Source: JAJXWB01 sp037044955 (GTDB taxonomy: Bacteria; Pseudomonadota; Alphaproteobacteria; Rhizobiales; Beijerinckiaceae). Taken from it: a DNA stretch of 64,000 bases. Under the pieces are notes generated by a model. It was given only the letters and a program-made list of their open reading frames with translations. It was not told the DNA's origin and did not search any database. The position numbers were made by a program, and so were the translations under genes. Every line of letters starts with the position of its first letter. The first letter of the stretch is position 1. Location of the stretch: assembly GCA_037044955.1 (NCBI GenBank), contig JBAOHX010000010.1:76909-140908 (forward strand). The letters are read 5' to 3'. Positions 8,933-18,978 of the stretch are shown in pieces.

Positions 8933-11900
8933 ATGTCCGCCGACGCCGGCGCCGTTGCGCGCGGCGCGCTGAAGTCGCGCGCGCTGCGGCGCGGCGTGTT
9001 CGTGGTCGGCTGGGCGGCGATCGGCTGCGCCCTGATCGCGGCCGCGGCCTTCGCGGCGCTGCTCGTGCGACTGCAATTCGGCCCGATCGAGGTGGACGAA
9101 CTCGGCGCGCGCGTGGCCGCCGGCCTGAGCCAGCGATTCGACGGCGTGCAATTTTCCTTCGGCGCGACGCGCATCGCCCGCACCGAGCACGGACCGACCA
9201 TCACCGTCGACCATCTGCAGGCCATCGCCGGCGGCCGCACGGTGGTCGAGGCGCCGCGCGCGGAGCTGTCGCTCGACCCGATCGCGCTTCTGAAGCTGCA
9301 GGCCAAGCCCCGGCGTCTCGAGGTCTTCGATCTCGTCGTGCGGCTCCTGGTCATGCCCGATGGCGCGCTCGCCATCTCCGCGGGCGCGCCGAACGAGGAA
9401 GCGATCGTGCTGACCCGACCGGCCGAGCCGGCGCCGGTGGCGCCGAACGCCGAGGACAAGCCGCGTCGCTCGGCGATCCTGCGCGAGGCGACGGGCGCCT
9501 TGCGCGCCTTCTTCGATCTCGCCACCAGCCCGCATTCGCCGATCGCCGACCTGCGGCTGGTCGCGGTGCGCGGCGGCAAGCTGGTGGTGGACGATCGCAC
9601 CGCCGATCGCACGACGACGTTCGGCGATCTCGACATGGCGTTCGAGAAGACGTGGCGCGCGACGTCCTTCAGCCTGCGCGCCGCCGCGCCCAACGGCGAG
9701 TTGGTGGCGCTCGCCAAGGCGACCGGCACGCCCGACACGGAGCGCCGGCTCGACGTCGAGGTGAAGGGCGTGTCGATGGACGAGGTCGCACTCGTCGCGG
9801 GCGCGCGCCGACAGGCCGTCGAGAGCGACGCGAGCCTTTCCTTCCAGTTGCGCTTCGTGCTGGAAGCCGATCGGAAATTGCGCGAGGCGACGGGCCGCGC
9901 GCTCGTCGGCCCCGGCTATCTTCGGCTCGAGGACCCCGATCACGAGCCGTTGTTCTTCGACGAGATTTCCGGCGCATTCCGCTGGGACGCCGCCAACCAG
10001 CGCATCGTCGTCAGCCCCTTCCAGTTCTTCGCCGGCGAAACGCAGTTCGTGATGGAAGGCGCGCTGCAGGCGCCGCCGCGTCCGGAGGACGGCTGGAAGG
10101 TCGCGCTCGGCCTCGCCAAGCCCGGCGGCATCGCGGCGGAGCGGCCGAACGAGAAACTGCTGGCGCTCGACAAGGCGAGCCTCGAAGGACATCTCTTTCT
10201 CGACGACAAGCGCTTCGACATCGGACGCATCGAACTGGTCGGCCCGGAAGTAGCCGCGGCCGCCGCCGGCGCCTTCGACTGGGTCAACGGCCCGCATATT
10301 CGCCTCGGCGTCTCCGCCGGCAGGATGCCGCTGCTCTCGCTGTTCCGCGTCTGGCCGAGCATGATGGGCGCGCCGGCGCGCACGTGGCTGATCGGCCACG
10401 CGAGCGCCGGCACGATCGAATCGGCCAGGCTCAGCATCGATTTCGACAAGAACGCGATTACCGCGATGCGCTTCGACCGGCCGCCGCCGGACGAGTCCCT
10501 GCAAATGGACTTCCAGTTGAGCGGCGTGTCGGTGTCCGCGCTCGGCGGCATACCTGAAATCACCGCTCTCGACGGGGCCGGAAAGCTGACCGGCCGATCG
10601 GCGTTGTTCAAGGCAAGCTCCGGCGCGATGCAGACCGGGCCCGGTCGCCGGCTGGCGCTCACCAACGGCGCCTTCTCGCTTCCCTACAACGACGGCGGCC
10701 GGGCGACGCCGGCGCGCGTCGAGACGCGCGTGGCCGGTTCGGTCGAAGCGGTGTCGGAACTTCTCGCGCGCGACTCGATCCGCGACATCGCGGCCATGCC
10801 GCTGGAGCCCGGATTCGCTGAAGGGACAGGTCGACGGGCAGTTGCGCCTCGACTTCAAGATCGGCTCCGACGCGCGCGGCGACGACGTCAAGGTCTTCGT
10901 CAACGCCAACGTCTCGAATTTCGTCGCCGACCATCTGATCGGCAAGGAAAAGTTCGAGAACGGCGCGCTTACCGTCGTCGGCGACCCCACGGGACTGCGC
11001 GCGACGGGCAGCGGCCGGATTTTCGGCGGGCCGGCGACGCTCGATCTGCGCAAGGACGTGGGAAAGCCGGCCTTGGCGACCCTCTCCGCGACGGTGGACG
11101 AAGCGGCGCGGGCGAAATTCGGCTTCGAGGCCGCCGGCGTTTCGGGCCCGATCGGCATGAAGCTGTCGGCCAGGCTGGAAGACGGCGAGACGGAAGCCAA
11201 TGTCGAACTCGACCTCACGCGCACCGCTTTCGACAACCCCGTCCCGGGATTGTCCAAGCCCGCGGGGCGACAGGGCCGCGCCAGCTTCCTCGTCCTGCAT
11301 CGAGAAAGGTCGACGCGGATCGACAACCTGACATTCGAGGCCGGCGGCGCTTCCGCGCGGGGCGCGATCGAACTGTCGCCGCAGGGCGAGGTGCAGGTCG
11401 TCAAACTCACGCAAGCCAGGCTTTCGCCGGGCGACGACATGCGCGTCGACCTGCAGCGCGCCGGCGACCTCTATCGCGTGACCGTGCGCGGCGTTTCGAT
11501 CGACGCGCGCCCCTTCATCAAATCGCTGGGGCAGTCGGCAAACAGCTCGCAGAAGAGCGCGGATTTCGAACTCGATCTGAAATCCCCGATCCTCACCGGC
11601 TTCTCGAAGCAGGCGCTGACCAACGCCGATCTCAAGATCACGCGCCGGGGGGGCGCCATCAGGCAGTTCGCGGCGAGCGGCCAGTTCGGCCGTGGCGCGG
11701 TCACCGCGCGGATGACGACGGCCGAGGGCGGACGGCCCCAGATCGACATCGGCAGCGCCGACGCGGGCGCGCTGCTCGCCTTCGCCGACATCTATTCGCG
11801 CATGGAAGGCGGCGCGCTGAACGCGATCATGAGCCAGGAGCCGACCGGTCTCGTCGGCACGGTCAAGATCCGTTCGTTCAACCTGCGCGACGAGCCCGCG

Positions 11901-12338
11901 TTGCGCAGGCTGGTCGCGGAAAGCGCGCCGCGCGCGGATGCGCCGGGCGCCAAGGTCGATCCCGCGCTCGTCGGCTTCGACCGGCTGCAGGTCGTGTTCC
12001 TGCGCAGCGGCGGGCACATGACGCTGCGCGACGGCGTGATGAACGGGCCGAACATCGGCCTGACCGTCGAGGGCAGCGTCGACACCGAGCGCAACACGAT
12101 CGCGCTCAATGGCACGTTCGTGCCGGCCTATACGGTCAACAATTTCTTCTCGAAAATCCCCGTCGTCGGGGTGCTGCTCGGCGGCGGCTGGAACGAGGGC
12201 CTGTTCGCGCTGAATTACAAGGTGACGGGCAGGGTCAACGCGCCGCAGGTGTCGGTCAATCCGCTGTCGGTCGCGCCGGGCTTCCTGCGCAAGATATTCG
12301 GCGTGCTCGACAATGTCGGGGATCAGCCGCAGCGTTAG
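8933..12338 (+). CDS. YhdP/AsmA-like protein (DUF3971), one frame break
   Basis: About 1134 residues once one frame break is bridged. A single N-terminal membrane helix (VFVVGWAAIGCALIAAAAFA, about residues 22-41) is followed by a very long beta-rich region and a C-terminal AsmA-like segment (SVDTERNTIALNGTFVPAY, then FFSKIPVVGVLLGG). Proteins of the AsmA/TamB/YhdP group bridge the periplasm and move phospholipids to the outer membrane. The frame breaks at 10811-10818: removing one base from GGATTCGC restores a continuous protein reading ...LEPGSLKGQVDGQL.... Start at ATG 8933 is uncertain; a GTG at 8822 is in frame. Two proteins would result if the break were real. Confidence 0.75.
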
Positions 12339-12339
12339 A

Positions 12340-12382
12340 GCATATCCCGCAAGAGTTGCGGACTTTTGCGACAAGGATATGC
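12340..12382. repeat. 43-bp dispersed palindrome, copy 1
   Basis: Terminal arms GCATATCC and GGATATGC enclose an inner inverted repeat CGCAAGAGT / ACTTTTGCG with a 5-base loop. The reverse complement at 58494-58536 matches in 40 of 43 positions. It begins two bases after the stop codon of the YhdP-like gene and lies between convergent genes. Confidence 0.85.
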
Positions 12383-12479
12383 GACGAAAACAACAAGATG
12401 GAGCGCATCATGCGCTTCCGTAAAACGTGCGCGCGAACGCGGAAAAGCGGACGGCCCATGCGCCGCCAGCCCGGCAACG

Positions 12480-12508
12480 AAAAAACCCGGCCGCAGGGGC
12501 CGGGCTTT
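12480..12508 (-). terminator. intrinsic terminator of the outer-membrane protein gene
   Basis: Read on the minus strand, a 7-bp GC stem (CCCGGCC at 12486-12492 paired with GGCCGGG at 12498-12504) is followed directly by six T residues. It lies 28 bp beyond the stop codon of the beta-barrel gene at 12537. Confidence 0.85.
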
Positions 12509-12536
12509 CTCTTCGCCGCGAAACGATTCGCGTGGA

Positions 12537-13412
12537 TCAGTAGCGCGCGACGACCGGAGCGGCGCCCCAGTTGAAACGATAGTTCACGCCCGCGCGGACC
12601 GTGTGGAAATCGTTCTGGGTGCGGTTCTGGGTGATGGCGAACAGGCCTGCAGGACCCGCGAGGACGATCGGGTGCATATCGGTCTGCGTCGTCGCGCCGA
12701 GGTCGGTGTAGAGCCATTCGACCTTGAGCGACAGGTTCGGCGAGAACAGGCCGGCCCATTCGACGCCGGCGCCGGCCGTCCAGCCCATTCGGGTCGAACT
12801 GACCGCGGACGCGCCAGCGATGGTCCAAACCGGCGGCACGTTGTCGGCGCGCAGGTAGCTCAGCGCATGGCCGACGCGGCCGTAAGCCAGACCGCCGGTC
12901 GCATAGATCATGAAGTTCGGATTGAACGGCGTCACGCCCAGGCGGGCGCGCAGCGAGCCGAACCAGGAATTGCTGTCGCGCAGGGCGACGCCCGCGGTCG
13001 ACGGCACGCCCCAGAAGATCGAATTATAGCTGGCGTTGGCGCCGGCGTTCCGCGAGCGGTTGAAATATTGCAGATCGGTTTCAATGCCGCCGACGAACCG
13101 GGACGACAATTGCATGTTGTAACCGATCTGGCCGCCGATCGACAGCGCCGCCGTGGCGTTGCCGACCCGCCACTGGCCGCCTTCGGCGCTGACGATGCCC
13201 GGGGCGTTCGAGACGAACGGCTGGAAGCCGCTGACATCGCCGCCGCCGAAACCGACGCCGGCGTTCACGCCGACATAGAAGCCGGTCCAGGTGAACATAG
13301 GCGCGGCGACCACGGGCTCGAGCTTGCGCGCGGGCAGGTCGGCGGCGAGAGCGGAAGCTCCGGTGAGTGTCGTCGCTGCGAGCATCGCAGCGGCAGTCAG
13401 GACGTGTTTCAT
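12537..13412 (-). CDS. outer-membrane beta-barrel protein (Omp25/RopB-like)
   Basis: A 291-residue porin-like protein. Residues 1-23 form a clear Sec signal peptide with an ALA-A cleavage site; the mature protein starts with ADLPARK, continues with the WTGFYVGVNAGVGFGGG strand typical of the Omp25/31 and RopB barrels of Hyphomicrobiales, and ends in alternating strands. The very last residues (VVARY) end in an aromatic residue, as barrel proteins do. Family members are abundant structural barrels of the outer membrane. The ATG at 13412 follows a GGGGGA ribosome-binding site. It has its own upstream region of about 300 bp and its own terminator, so it is probably expressed alone and strongly. 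Confidence 0.88.
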   Translation of the reverse strand: MKHVLTAAAMLAATTLTGASALAADLPARKLEPVVAAPMFTWTGFYVGVNAGVGFGGGDVSGFQPFVSNAPGIVSAEGGQWRVGNATAALSIGGQIGYNMQLSSRFVGGIETDLQYFNRSRNAGANASYNSIFWGVPSTAGVALRDSNSWFGSLRARLGVTPFNPNFMIYATGGLAYGRVGHALSYLRADNVPPVWTIAGASAVSSTRMGWTAGAGVEWAGLFSPNLSLKVEWLYTDLGATTQTDMHPIVLAGPAGLFAITQNRTQNDFHTVRAGVNYRFNWGAAPVVARY

Positions 13413-13718
13413 CGTTCCCCCAATGCTCGGAAGGTTGAATTGGTCTGAATGGCCGCACTTTGAACGCTCGGCTTGCATCGCCCCCAAAGCAAGCCAGTCA
13501 CATTTACTATTGCAATCTGCGTCGAGCGCAGCCGCCCACGCAATCAAAATGCTGCGCAACTTGGCCAAATGCTTGCCGATTTGGCCGGCGAGTTGCCGCG
13601 ATGACACGACCACTGGTCAGAATCGGCGCGATTGTTTATGTACAAACACTGGAATGGAGATTCCGGCGTCCCGGAGCACTGTCCGCAGCCGAGCAATTCC
13701 GAGCGTTGCGCTTCGCGG
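13413..13718. other. 306-bp gap upstream of the outer-membrane protein gene
   Basis: No plausible gene is seen. The stretch separates the 3' end of tyrS from the start of the barrel gene on the same strand and is richer in A and T than its surroundings, for example around 13500-13520. It should hold the barrel gene's promoter and leader. No convincing -35/-10 pair could be assigned. An inverted repeat at 13563-13586 is listed separately. Confidence 0.6.
13563..13586. promoter_or_regulatory. 8-bp inverted repeat, possible operator
   Basis: GGCCAAAT and ATTTGGCC form a perfect inverted repeat with an 8-base spacer, about 150 bp upstream of the outer-membrane protein start. The symmetry and spacing fit a dimeric regulator's site, but it could equally be a hairpin after tyrS; there is no T-run on either strand. 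No regulator is identified. Confidence 0.35.
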
Positions 13719-14994
13719 CTACTTTGCCTTCAACAGCACATGCTTCTTCTTGCCGAGCGACAGCTTGATGGCGCCGTCGCGCATGTCGGCGGCGCGCGAG
13801 CACCGCCGCGCTCGTCGGTCACGGCGGCGTCGTTGACGCGCAGGCCGCCGCCCTTGATCTGGCGTCGCGCCTCGCCGGTGGAAGCGACGAGGCCCGCCTG
13901 CACGAACGCCGTCAACACGCCGACGCCTGCGTCCGATCTCGGCGGCCGAAATCTCCACCGTCGGCAGCGTGTCGGCCGCGACGCCTTCCTCGAAGGTCTT
14001 GCGCGCCGTCTCGGCCGCCTGCTCGGCGGCCTCGCGGCCGTGCACGAGCGCAGTCGCCTCGTTGGCGAGGATCTTCTTCGCCTCGTTGATCTCCGACGCC
14101 GCCGAGCGCGGCGAGCCGATTGACCTCGGCCAGCGGCATGAAGGTGAAGAGCTTGAGGAAGCGCGCGACGTCGCCGTCCTCGGCGTTGCGCCAGAACTGC
14201 CAGTAGTCGTAGGGGCTCAGCGCGCCGGGTTCGAGCCACACCGCGCCGGCCGCCGTCTTGCCCATCTTGGCGCCGGACGACGTGGTCAGCAGCGGCGCGG
14301 TCAGCGCGTAGAGCTGCGGCGTGCCCATGCGCCGGCCGAGGTCGATGCCGGTGACGATGTTGCCCCACTGGTCGGAGCCGCCCATCTGCGCGACGCAGCC
14401 GTAGCGCCTGTTGAGCTCGACGAAGTCGTAGGCCTGCAGGCACATGTAGTTGAACTCGATGAACGACAATTCCTGGTCGCGCTCGAGGCGCAGCTTCACC
14501 GAATCCATCGACATCATGCGATTGACCGAGAAGTGCCGGCCGACGTCGCGCAGGAACTCGATGTAGTTGAGCCTGGTCAGCCATTCGGCGTTGTCGGCCA
14601 TGACGGCGTCGGTCTTGCCGTCGCCGAAGGTCAGGAAGTTCGAGAAGATGCGCTTGATCGCCGCCTTGTTGGCGTCGATCGTCTCGATCGTCAGGATCTT
14701 GCGCGTCTCGTCCTTGCCGGAGGGGTCGCCGACGCGGGTCGTGCCGCCGCCCATCAGCGGGATCGGCCGGCCGCCGCCGGTGCGCTGCAGCCAGGCGAGC
14801 ATCATGATCGACAGGAGATGGCCGACATGCAGCGAGGGCGCCGTGCAGTCGTAGCCGATGTAGGAAATCAGCTCGCCGGCCTTGGCCTTGGCGTCGAGGC
14901 CCGCGAGGTCCGAGCATTGATGGACGTAGCCGCGCTCGATCAGGGCGGCGAGAAAATCGGACTTCGGACGGAATTCGGACGGGACGGCGGACAT
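13719..14994 (-). CDS. tyrS: tyrosyl-tRNA synthetase, frame broken three times
   Basis: Class I synthetase charging tRNA-Tyr. The HIGH-type motif (APSLHVGHLLS, about residue 53), the tyrosine pocket (MGGSDQWGNI) and the KMSKS-type loop (GAKMGKTAAG) are intact in the first 300 residues. The frame then breaks at about 14097-14104 (+1), 13931-13935 (+1) and 13792-13812 (net -1, also explained by two inserted bases). Bridging them yields the anticodon-binding and S4-like C-terminal domain (TAFVQAGLVASTGEARRQIK) ending KLSLGKKKHVLLKAK. As an essential enzyme it is very unlikely to be a true pseudogene; sequence errors are the likely cause. Confidence 0.88.
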
Positions 14995-15153
14995 GGCTGG
15001 CTCAGCGGCTGAAAGGGAGCCGAACCTTTAGGGGCCCCGCCCGGTCGTGGCAAGGCGCGGCGGAAGCGCCCGCGCCCCGGCGCTTTTCGAAGCATTAACC
15101 TTAATGGTTTCTGATGGCTGCGGATGTGGCGGGGCTGCGTCCGGAGTGACGAC

Positions 15154-16545
15154 ATGTCGGTACGTACGCATTTTCCTTCGGCCAAAGAGCCGGAAAGCCA
15201 TTTCTTCTTCACGATTTCCCGCGGCGGCCGCCAAAAACGGTTCGCGCTTCGGCCCGGCGCCCTCTATTCGCTGGCGGCCGGCCTGCCCCTGCTCGGCGCG
15301 GTCTATCTCGGCGCGACCGCCTACCTTTTCTTCCGCGACGACATGGTCGCGGCGCTGATGGCGCGGCAGGCGCGCCAGCAATATGCCTACGAGGACCGGC
15401 TGGCCGCCATGCGGCTGCAACTCGACCGCGTGACGAGTCGCCAGTTGCTCGACCAGGATTCGTTCGAGGGCAAGGTTCAGCACCTCATCGCGCGCGAGGC
15501 GCAGCTCGAGACGCGCACGGCGATCGTCGCCGCGCTCGGCGAGCGCATCGGAACGCCGGCCGACGTGACCGCCTCGATCGCGCCAGCGGCCAAGCCGGCC
15601 CCGCGCACAGCCTCGGACGCCGCGCGTCGCGCCCAGCCTGCCGCCGGCGGGCCGGAGACGAAGGCGAACGGCTTCGCCCCCCTGCCCCAGCCGATGGACG
15701 GCCTGCCCTTCAAGCAGGACAAGCCGCGCCCGGACGGCTTCGAATTGCGCGGCCAGCCGCTGCGCTCGAGCGCGCTGTCGTCGGAGCCGACCCGGCTGCT
15801 CGCCGAGGCCGCCGACGCCGAAATGTCGACCCATGCCCGGATCGAACTGCTCGCCGCCTCACTCGACCGCATCGAGCGCCAGCAGGTGTCGGCGCTGGCG
15901 GCGCTCGCCGGCCCGGCGCAGCGCAAGGCCGAGCAACTGGAGGCGGTGATCGCGGAAACCGGCCTTGCCGCCAGCCGGCTGAAGGCGCCTGAAAGCGCCA
16001 AGGCCGCCGTGGGCGGCCCGTTCGTCCCCGCCACGCTCGAGGGATCCGCCACGCCTTTCGAGCGGCAGCTCGCCAAGGTGCAAGGCGCCTTCGTCGCGCT
16101 CGACCGCATCCGCCGCGTCCTGCCCTATGTGCCGGTGCGCAAGCCGCTGTCGGGCCAGCTCGAAATCACCTCGACCTTCGGCTACCGCTCCGACCCGTTT
16201 CTCGGCCGCCCCGCCCTGCATTCAGGGCTCGACATGCGCGCCGAGACCGGAACGCCGGCGCGCGCCACGGCCGGCGGCAAGGTGGTCACCGCGGGCTGGA
16301 GCGGCGGCTACGGCAATATGGTGGAAATCGAGCACGGCAACGGCCTGTCGACGCGCTACGGCCATCTCTCGGCGATCGTGGTCGGCGAGGGCCAGACGGT
16401 GGCGGCCGGCGAGGTGGTCGGGCGCGTGGGCTCCACGGGCCGCTCCACCGGCCCGCACCTGCATTACGAAGTGCGCATCGACGACGAGGCGACCGACCCC
16501 TCCCGCTTCGTGAAGGCGGCGCGGCTGCTGACGATCCGCGACTGA
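15154..16545 (+). CDS. M23 family metallopeptidase, membrane-anchored
   Basis: A 463-residue envelope protein: a cytoplasmic N-terminus, one membrane helix (about residues 40-62, PGALYSLAAGLPLLGAVYLG), a coiled-coil and proline/alanine-rich periplasmic stalk, and a C-terminal M23/LytM domain from about residue 335. The zinc site is visible as HSGLDMRAETG (His and Asp) and GPHLHYEVR (His). With all ligands present it should be an active peptidoglycan endopeptidase, although many related proteins act as activators of amidases such as the AmiC encoded at 21623-22941. The ATG at 15154 follows GGAG at 15142-15145. It is divergent from tyrS. Confidence 0.85.
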   Translation: MSVRTHFPSAKEPESHFFFTISRGGRQKRFALRPGALYSLAAGLPLLGAVYLGATAYLFFRDDMVAALMARQARQQYAYEDRLAAMRLQLDRVTSRQLLDQDSFEGKVQHLIAREAQLETRTAIVAALGERIGTPADVTASIAPAAKPAPRTASDAARRAQPAAGGPETKANGFAPLPQPMDGLPFKQDKPRPDGFELRGQPLRSSALSSEPTRLLAEAADAEMSTHARIELLAASLDRIERQQVSALAALAGPAQRKAEQLEAVIAETGLAASRLKAPESAKAAVGGPFVPATLEGSATPFERQLAKVQGAFVALDRIRRVLPYVPVRKPLSGQLEITSTFGYRSDPFLGRPALHSGLDMRAETGTPARATAGGKVVTAGWSGGYGNMVEIEHGNGLSTRYGHLSAIVVGEGQTVAAGEVVGRVGSTGRSTGPHLHYEVRIDDEATDPSRFVKAARLLTIRD

Positions 16546-16621
16546 CGTCGCGCGAGGGCAAAACCCTCCGTTCATAGTTTGTCGCCATCCTGTCCGCTTC
16601 GACCGCGCGAGAATCGGGACC

Positions 16622-17773
16622 ATGCAGAGCCGGAGCGTTTCAATCGACGCGTTGCGCGGCGTCGCGATTCTGGCGGTATTGCAACTGCATCTGTTCGCCA
16701 CCAATCAGGCGTACCGGTTTCTCGACCTGCCGCAGGCCGTTCAGCAGATTCTGGGCGGCGGCCGAGCGGGCGTCGATCTGTTCTTCGTGCTTTCCGCCTA
16801 CCTGCTGACCAACAACCTCATCAAGCATCGCGACCGCGCCGGGCTCGTGCCGACCTTCTACCTGCGCCGCGTATTTCGGATCATTCCGATGTACTGGCTG
16901 CTTCTGGCGACAGGCTTCGCGCTCTCGGCGCTCTGGACCCATGCGGACCTGCCCCAGCGTACGTTCCTGTGGCACGACCAATATCCGCTCTGGACCTATC
17001 TCCTGTTCCTGCAGAACTGGGCCACCGGCTTCGCCGGCGTCCCTGTCGCGCATTATTTCGCGCCGACGTGGTCGCTCGCCGTCGAAGAACATTTCTACCT
17101 GCTGCTGCCACTGCTCGCGACGCGCCTGCAACCGCGCGCGCTCGCGGCGCTCGCCGTGGTCTGGATCGTCACGGCGCTGCCCATTCGCATGGCGCTGGAA
17201 TCGCACGTCACGATCTTCGCGCCCTATTACTTCACCGTCGCCCGCCTCAATTCCTTCGGCTGGGGCATCCTCATCGCGCTGACGCCGCAGCTCTGGCCGC
17301 AACTCGTCGGCCGCTTCGACCGGCGCCTGTGTCTTGTGATCGGCGCGCTGATCTACGTCGACGTGTCGCTGCTCTCCACCGAGATCAAGCCCGGCGTCTA
17401 CGAGATGGTCGGCATCACGACGCTCACCGCGCTTGCGTCGGCCATCCTGACGTTCGGCGTCGTGCACGGCGCGCAGGCGTCGACGAGCGAAGGCCGCCTC
17501 ACGCGCTTCCTCGCGTGGTTCGGCGCGCGCTGCTATTCGCTCTATCTCGTGCACATGCCCGTTCTGGGCCTGACGTTCCTCGCCGCCGGCCGGCTGTGGC
17601 CTGGCGTCGAGAGCTATACGGCGCTCGCGCTGTGCGCCGTCGCCGCTGCGCTGACGTTGATCGTCGCGAGCGTCTGCTACCGCCGGATCGAACTGCCCTT
17701 CATCGCCATGGCGGAGCGGCTGGCGCCGTACAGCAAGACGCGCGAAGCCCAGGCGCCCGCGCAAGTCGCCTGA
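16622..17773 (+). CDS. acyltransferase 3 family (OafA/YrhL-like) membrane protein
   Basis: A 383-residue integral membrane protein with about ten predicted helices and the family's N-terminal signature (SIDALRGVAILAVLQLHLF, catalytic-type His at residue 23) and the RVFRIIPMYW motif. Such enzymes transfer acetyl or other acyl groups from the cytoplasm to sugars of lipopolysaccharide, exopolysaccharide or peptidoglycan. A good TWSLAVEEHFYL motif is also present, common to the family. There is no polysaccharide cluster nearby to tell the acceptor. It follows the M23 gene by 76 bp and ends 12 bp from the convergent prfB. Confidence 0.85.
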   Translation: MQSRSVSIDALRGVAILAVLQLHLFATNQAYRFLDLPQAVQQILGGGRAGVDLFFVLSAYLLTNNLIKHRDRAGLVPTFYLRRVFRIIPMYWLLLATGFALSALWTHADLPQRTFLWHDQYPLWTYLLFLQNWATGFAGVPVAHYFAPTWSLAVEEHFYLLLPLLATRLQPRALAALAVVWIVTALPIRMALESHVTIFAPYYFTVARLNSFGWGILIALTPQLWPQLVGRFDRRLCLVIGALIYVDVSLLSTEIKPGVYEMVGITTLTALASAILTFGVVHGAQASTSEGRLTRFLAWFGARCYSLYLVHMPVLGLTFLAAGRLWPGVESYTALALCAVAAALTLIVASVCYRRIELPFIAMAERLAPYSKTREAQAPAQVA

Positions 17774-17785
17774 TCTGCCGCCGGA

Positions 17786-18917
17786 TCAGTCGACGTCTTC
17801 GACCTTCTCCGGTCCGCCGCCGTGGATGCGCTGGGCGAGCGCGGCTTCCATGAAATCGTCGAGTTCGCCGTCGAGCACTTCGTCCGGCGTGCCTGACGTG
17901 ACGCCCGTGCGCAGGTCCTTCACGAGCTGATAGGGCTGCAGCACGTAGGACCGGATCTGGTGGCCCCAGCCGATGTCGGTCTTCGACGCGGAAATGGCGT
18001 TGGCCTCGGCCTCGCGCTTCTCCAGTTCCTGCTCATAGAGACGCGCGCGCAGCATGTTCCATGCGGTTGCGCGATTCTTGTGCTGCGAACGCTCCATCTG
18101 GCACGACACGACGATGCCTGAGGGAATATGCGTGATGCGGATCGCCGAATCCGTCGTGTTGACGTGCTGGCCGCCGGCGCCCGACGACCGGAACGTGTCG
18201 ATGCGGCAATCGCTCTCGTTGATCTGGATGTCGATCTTGTCGTCGACGACGGGATAGACCCACACGGACGCAAAGCTCGTATGGCGACGCGCGTTGGAGT
18301 CGAAGGGCGAGATGCGCACGAGGCGATGCACGCCCGATTCCGTCTTCGACCAGCCGTGCGCGTTGTGGCCCTTCACCAGAAGCGTGCCGGACTTGATGCC
18401 CGCCTCTTCGCCCGGCGTCTCCTCGATGATCTCGACGCGGAACTTGTGGCGCTCGGCCCAGCGCGCGTACATGCGGAACAGCATGCGCGCCCAGTCCTGG
18501 CTCTCGGTGCCGCCGGCGCCGGAATGCACTTCGATATAGGTGTCGTTGCCATCCGCCTCGCCGGCGAACAGGGCTTCGACCTGACGGCGGCGCGCCTCCG
18601 CGACCAGTCCCTTCAGGGCCGCGACGCCTTCCTTCTCGGTCTCGGCGTCGTTCTCGCTTTCGCCGAGTTCGACGAGCGTGATGGCGTCGTCGAGTTCGCG
18701 CTCGAAGCGCGCGATCGAGCCCAGGCGATCCTCGAGCTCGTTGCGCTCGCGCATGAGCTTCTGCGCGACGTCGGGGTCGTTCCAGAAATCGGGATGCTCG
18801 GACTTGGCGTTCAGTTCCGCGAGGCGGCGCGTCGACGTATCGACGTCAAAGATGCCTCCTCAGCAGTCCCACGGACTGCTTGATCTGTTCGGCGAGGGCT
18901 TCGGGTTCTGCGCGCAT
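17786..18917 (-). CDS. prfB: peptide chain release factor 2, programmed +1 frameshift
   Basis: RF2 recognises UGA and UAA stop codons and triggers peptide release. The first frame starts at ATG 18917 (MRAEPEALAEQIKQSV) and ends after 23 codons at an in-frame TGA (18846-18848). A +1 shift at CTT-TGA-C joins it to the main frame, giving 376 residues in total, the usual size. The main part contains the GGQ peptidyl-hydrolysis motif (SSGAGGQHVNTTDSA) and the codon-recognition region of RF2. This is the well-known autoregulatory frameshift: when RF2 is scarce, slow termination at UGA favours shifting. Confidence 0.95.
18845..18860 (-). promoter_or_regulatory. prfB programmed +1 frameshift signal
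   Basis: On the coding strand the sequence is AGGAGG, three bases (CAT), then CTT TGA C. The internal Shine-Dalgarno element and the slippery CTT followed by the UGAC stop context match the E. coli prfB signal in order and spacing (there AGGGGG-TAT-CTT-TGA-C). Confidence 0.95.
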
Positions 18918-18978
18918 GCGATTCTTTGCGGGTGGCGAGAGAAATCTCTGCGCCACTCCCTACTCAAGTTAGGCCGTG

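Noticed and set aside
8903..11440. An 845-codon frame antisense to the YhdP-like gene
   Set aside because: No signal peptide, motif or ribosome-binding site; the plus-strand gene has conserved domain features.
14567..14854. Short plus-strand frames within tyrS
   Set aside because: They oppose conserved tyrS coding sequence and have no start signals.
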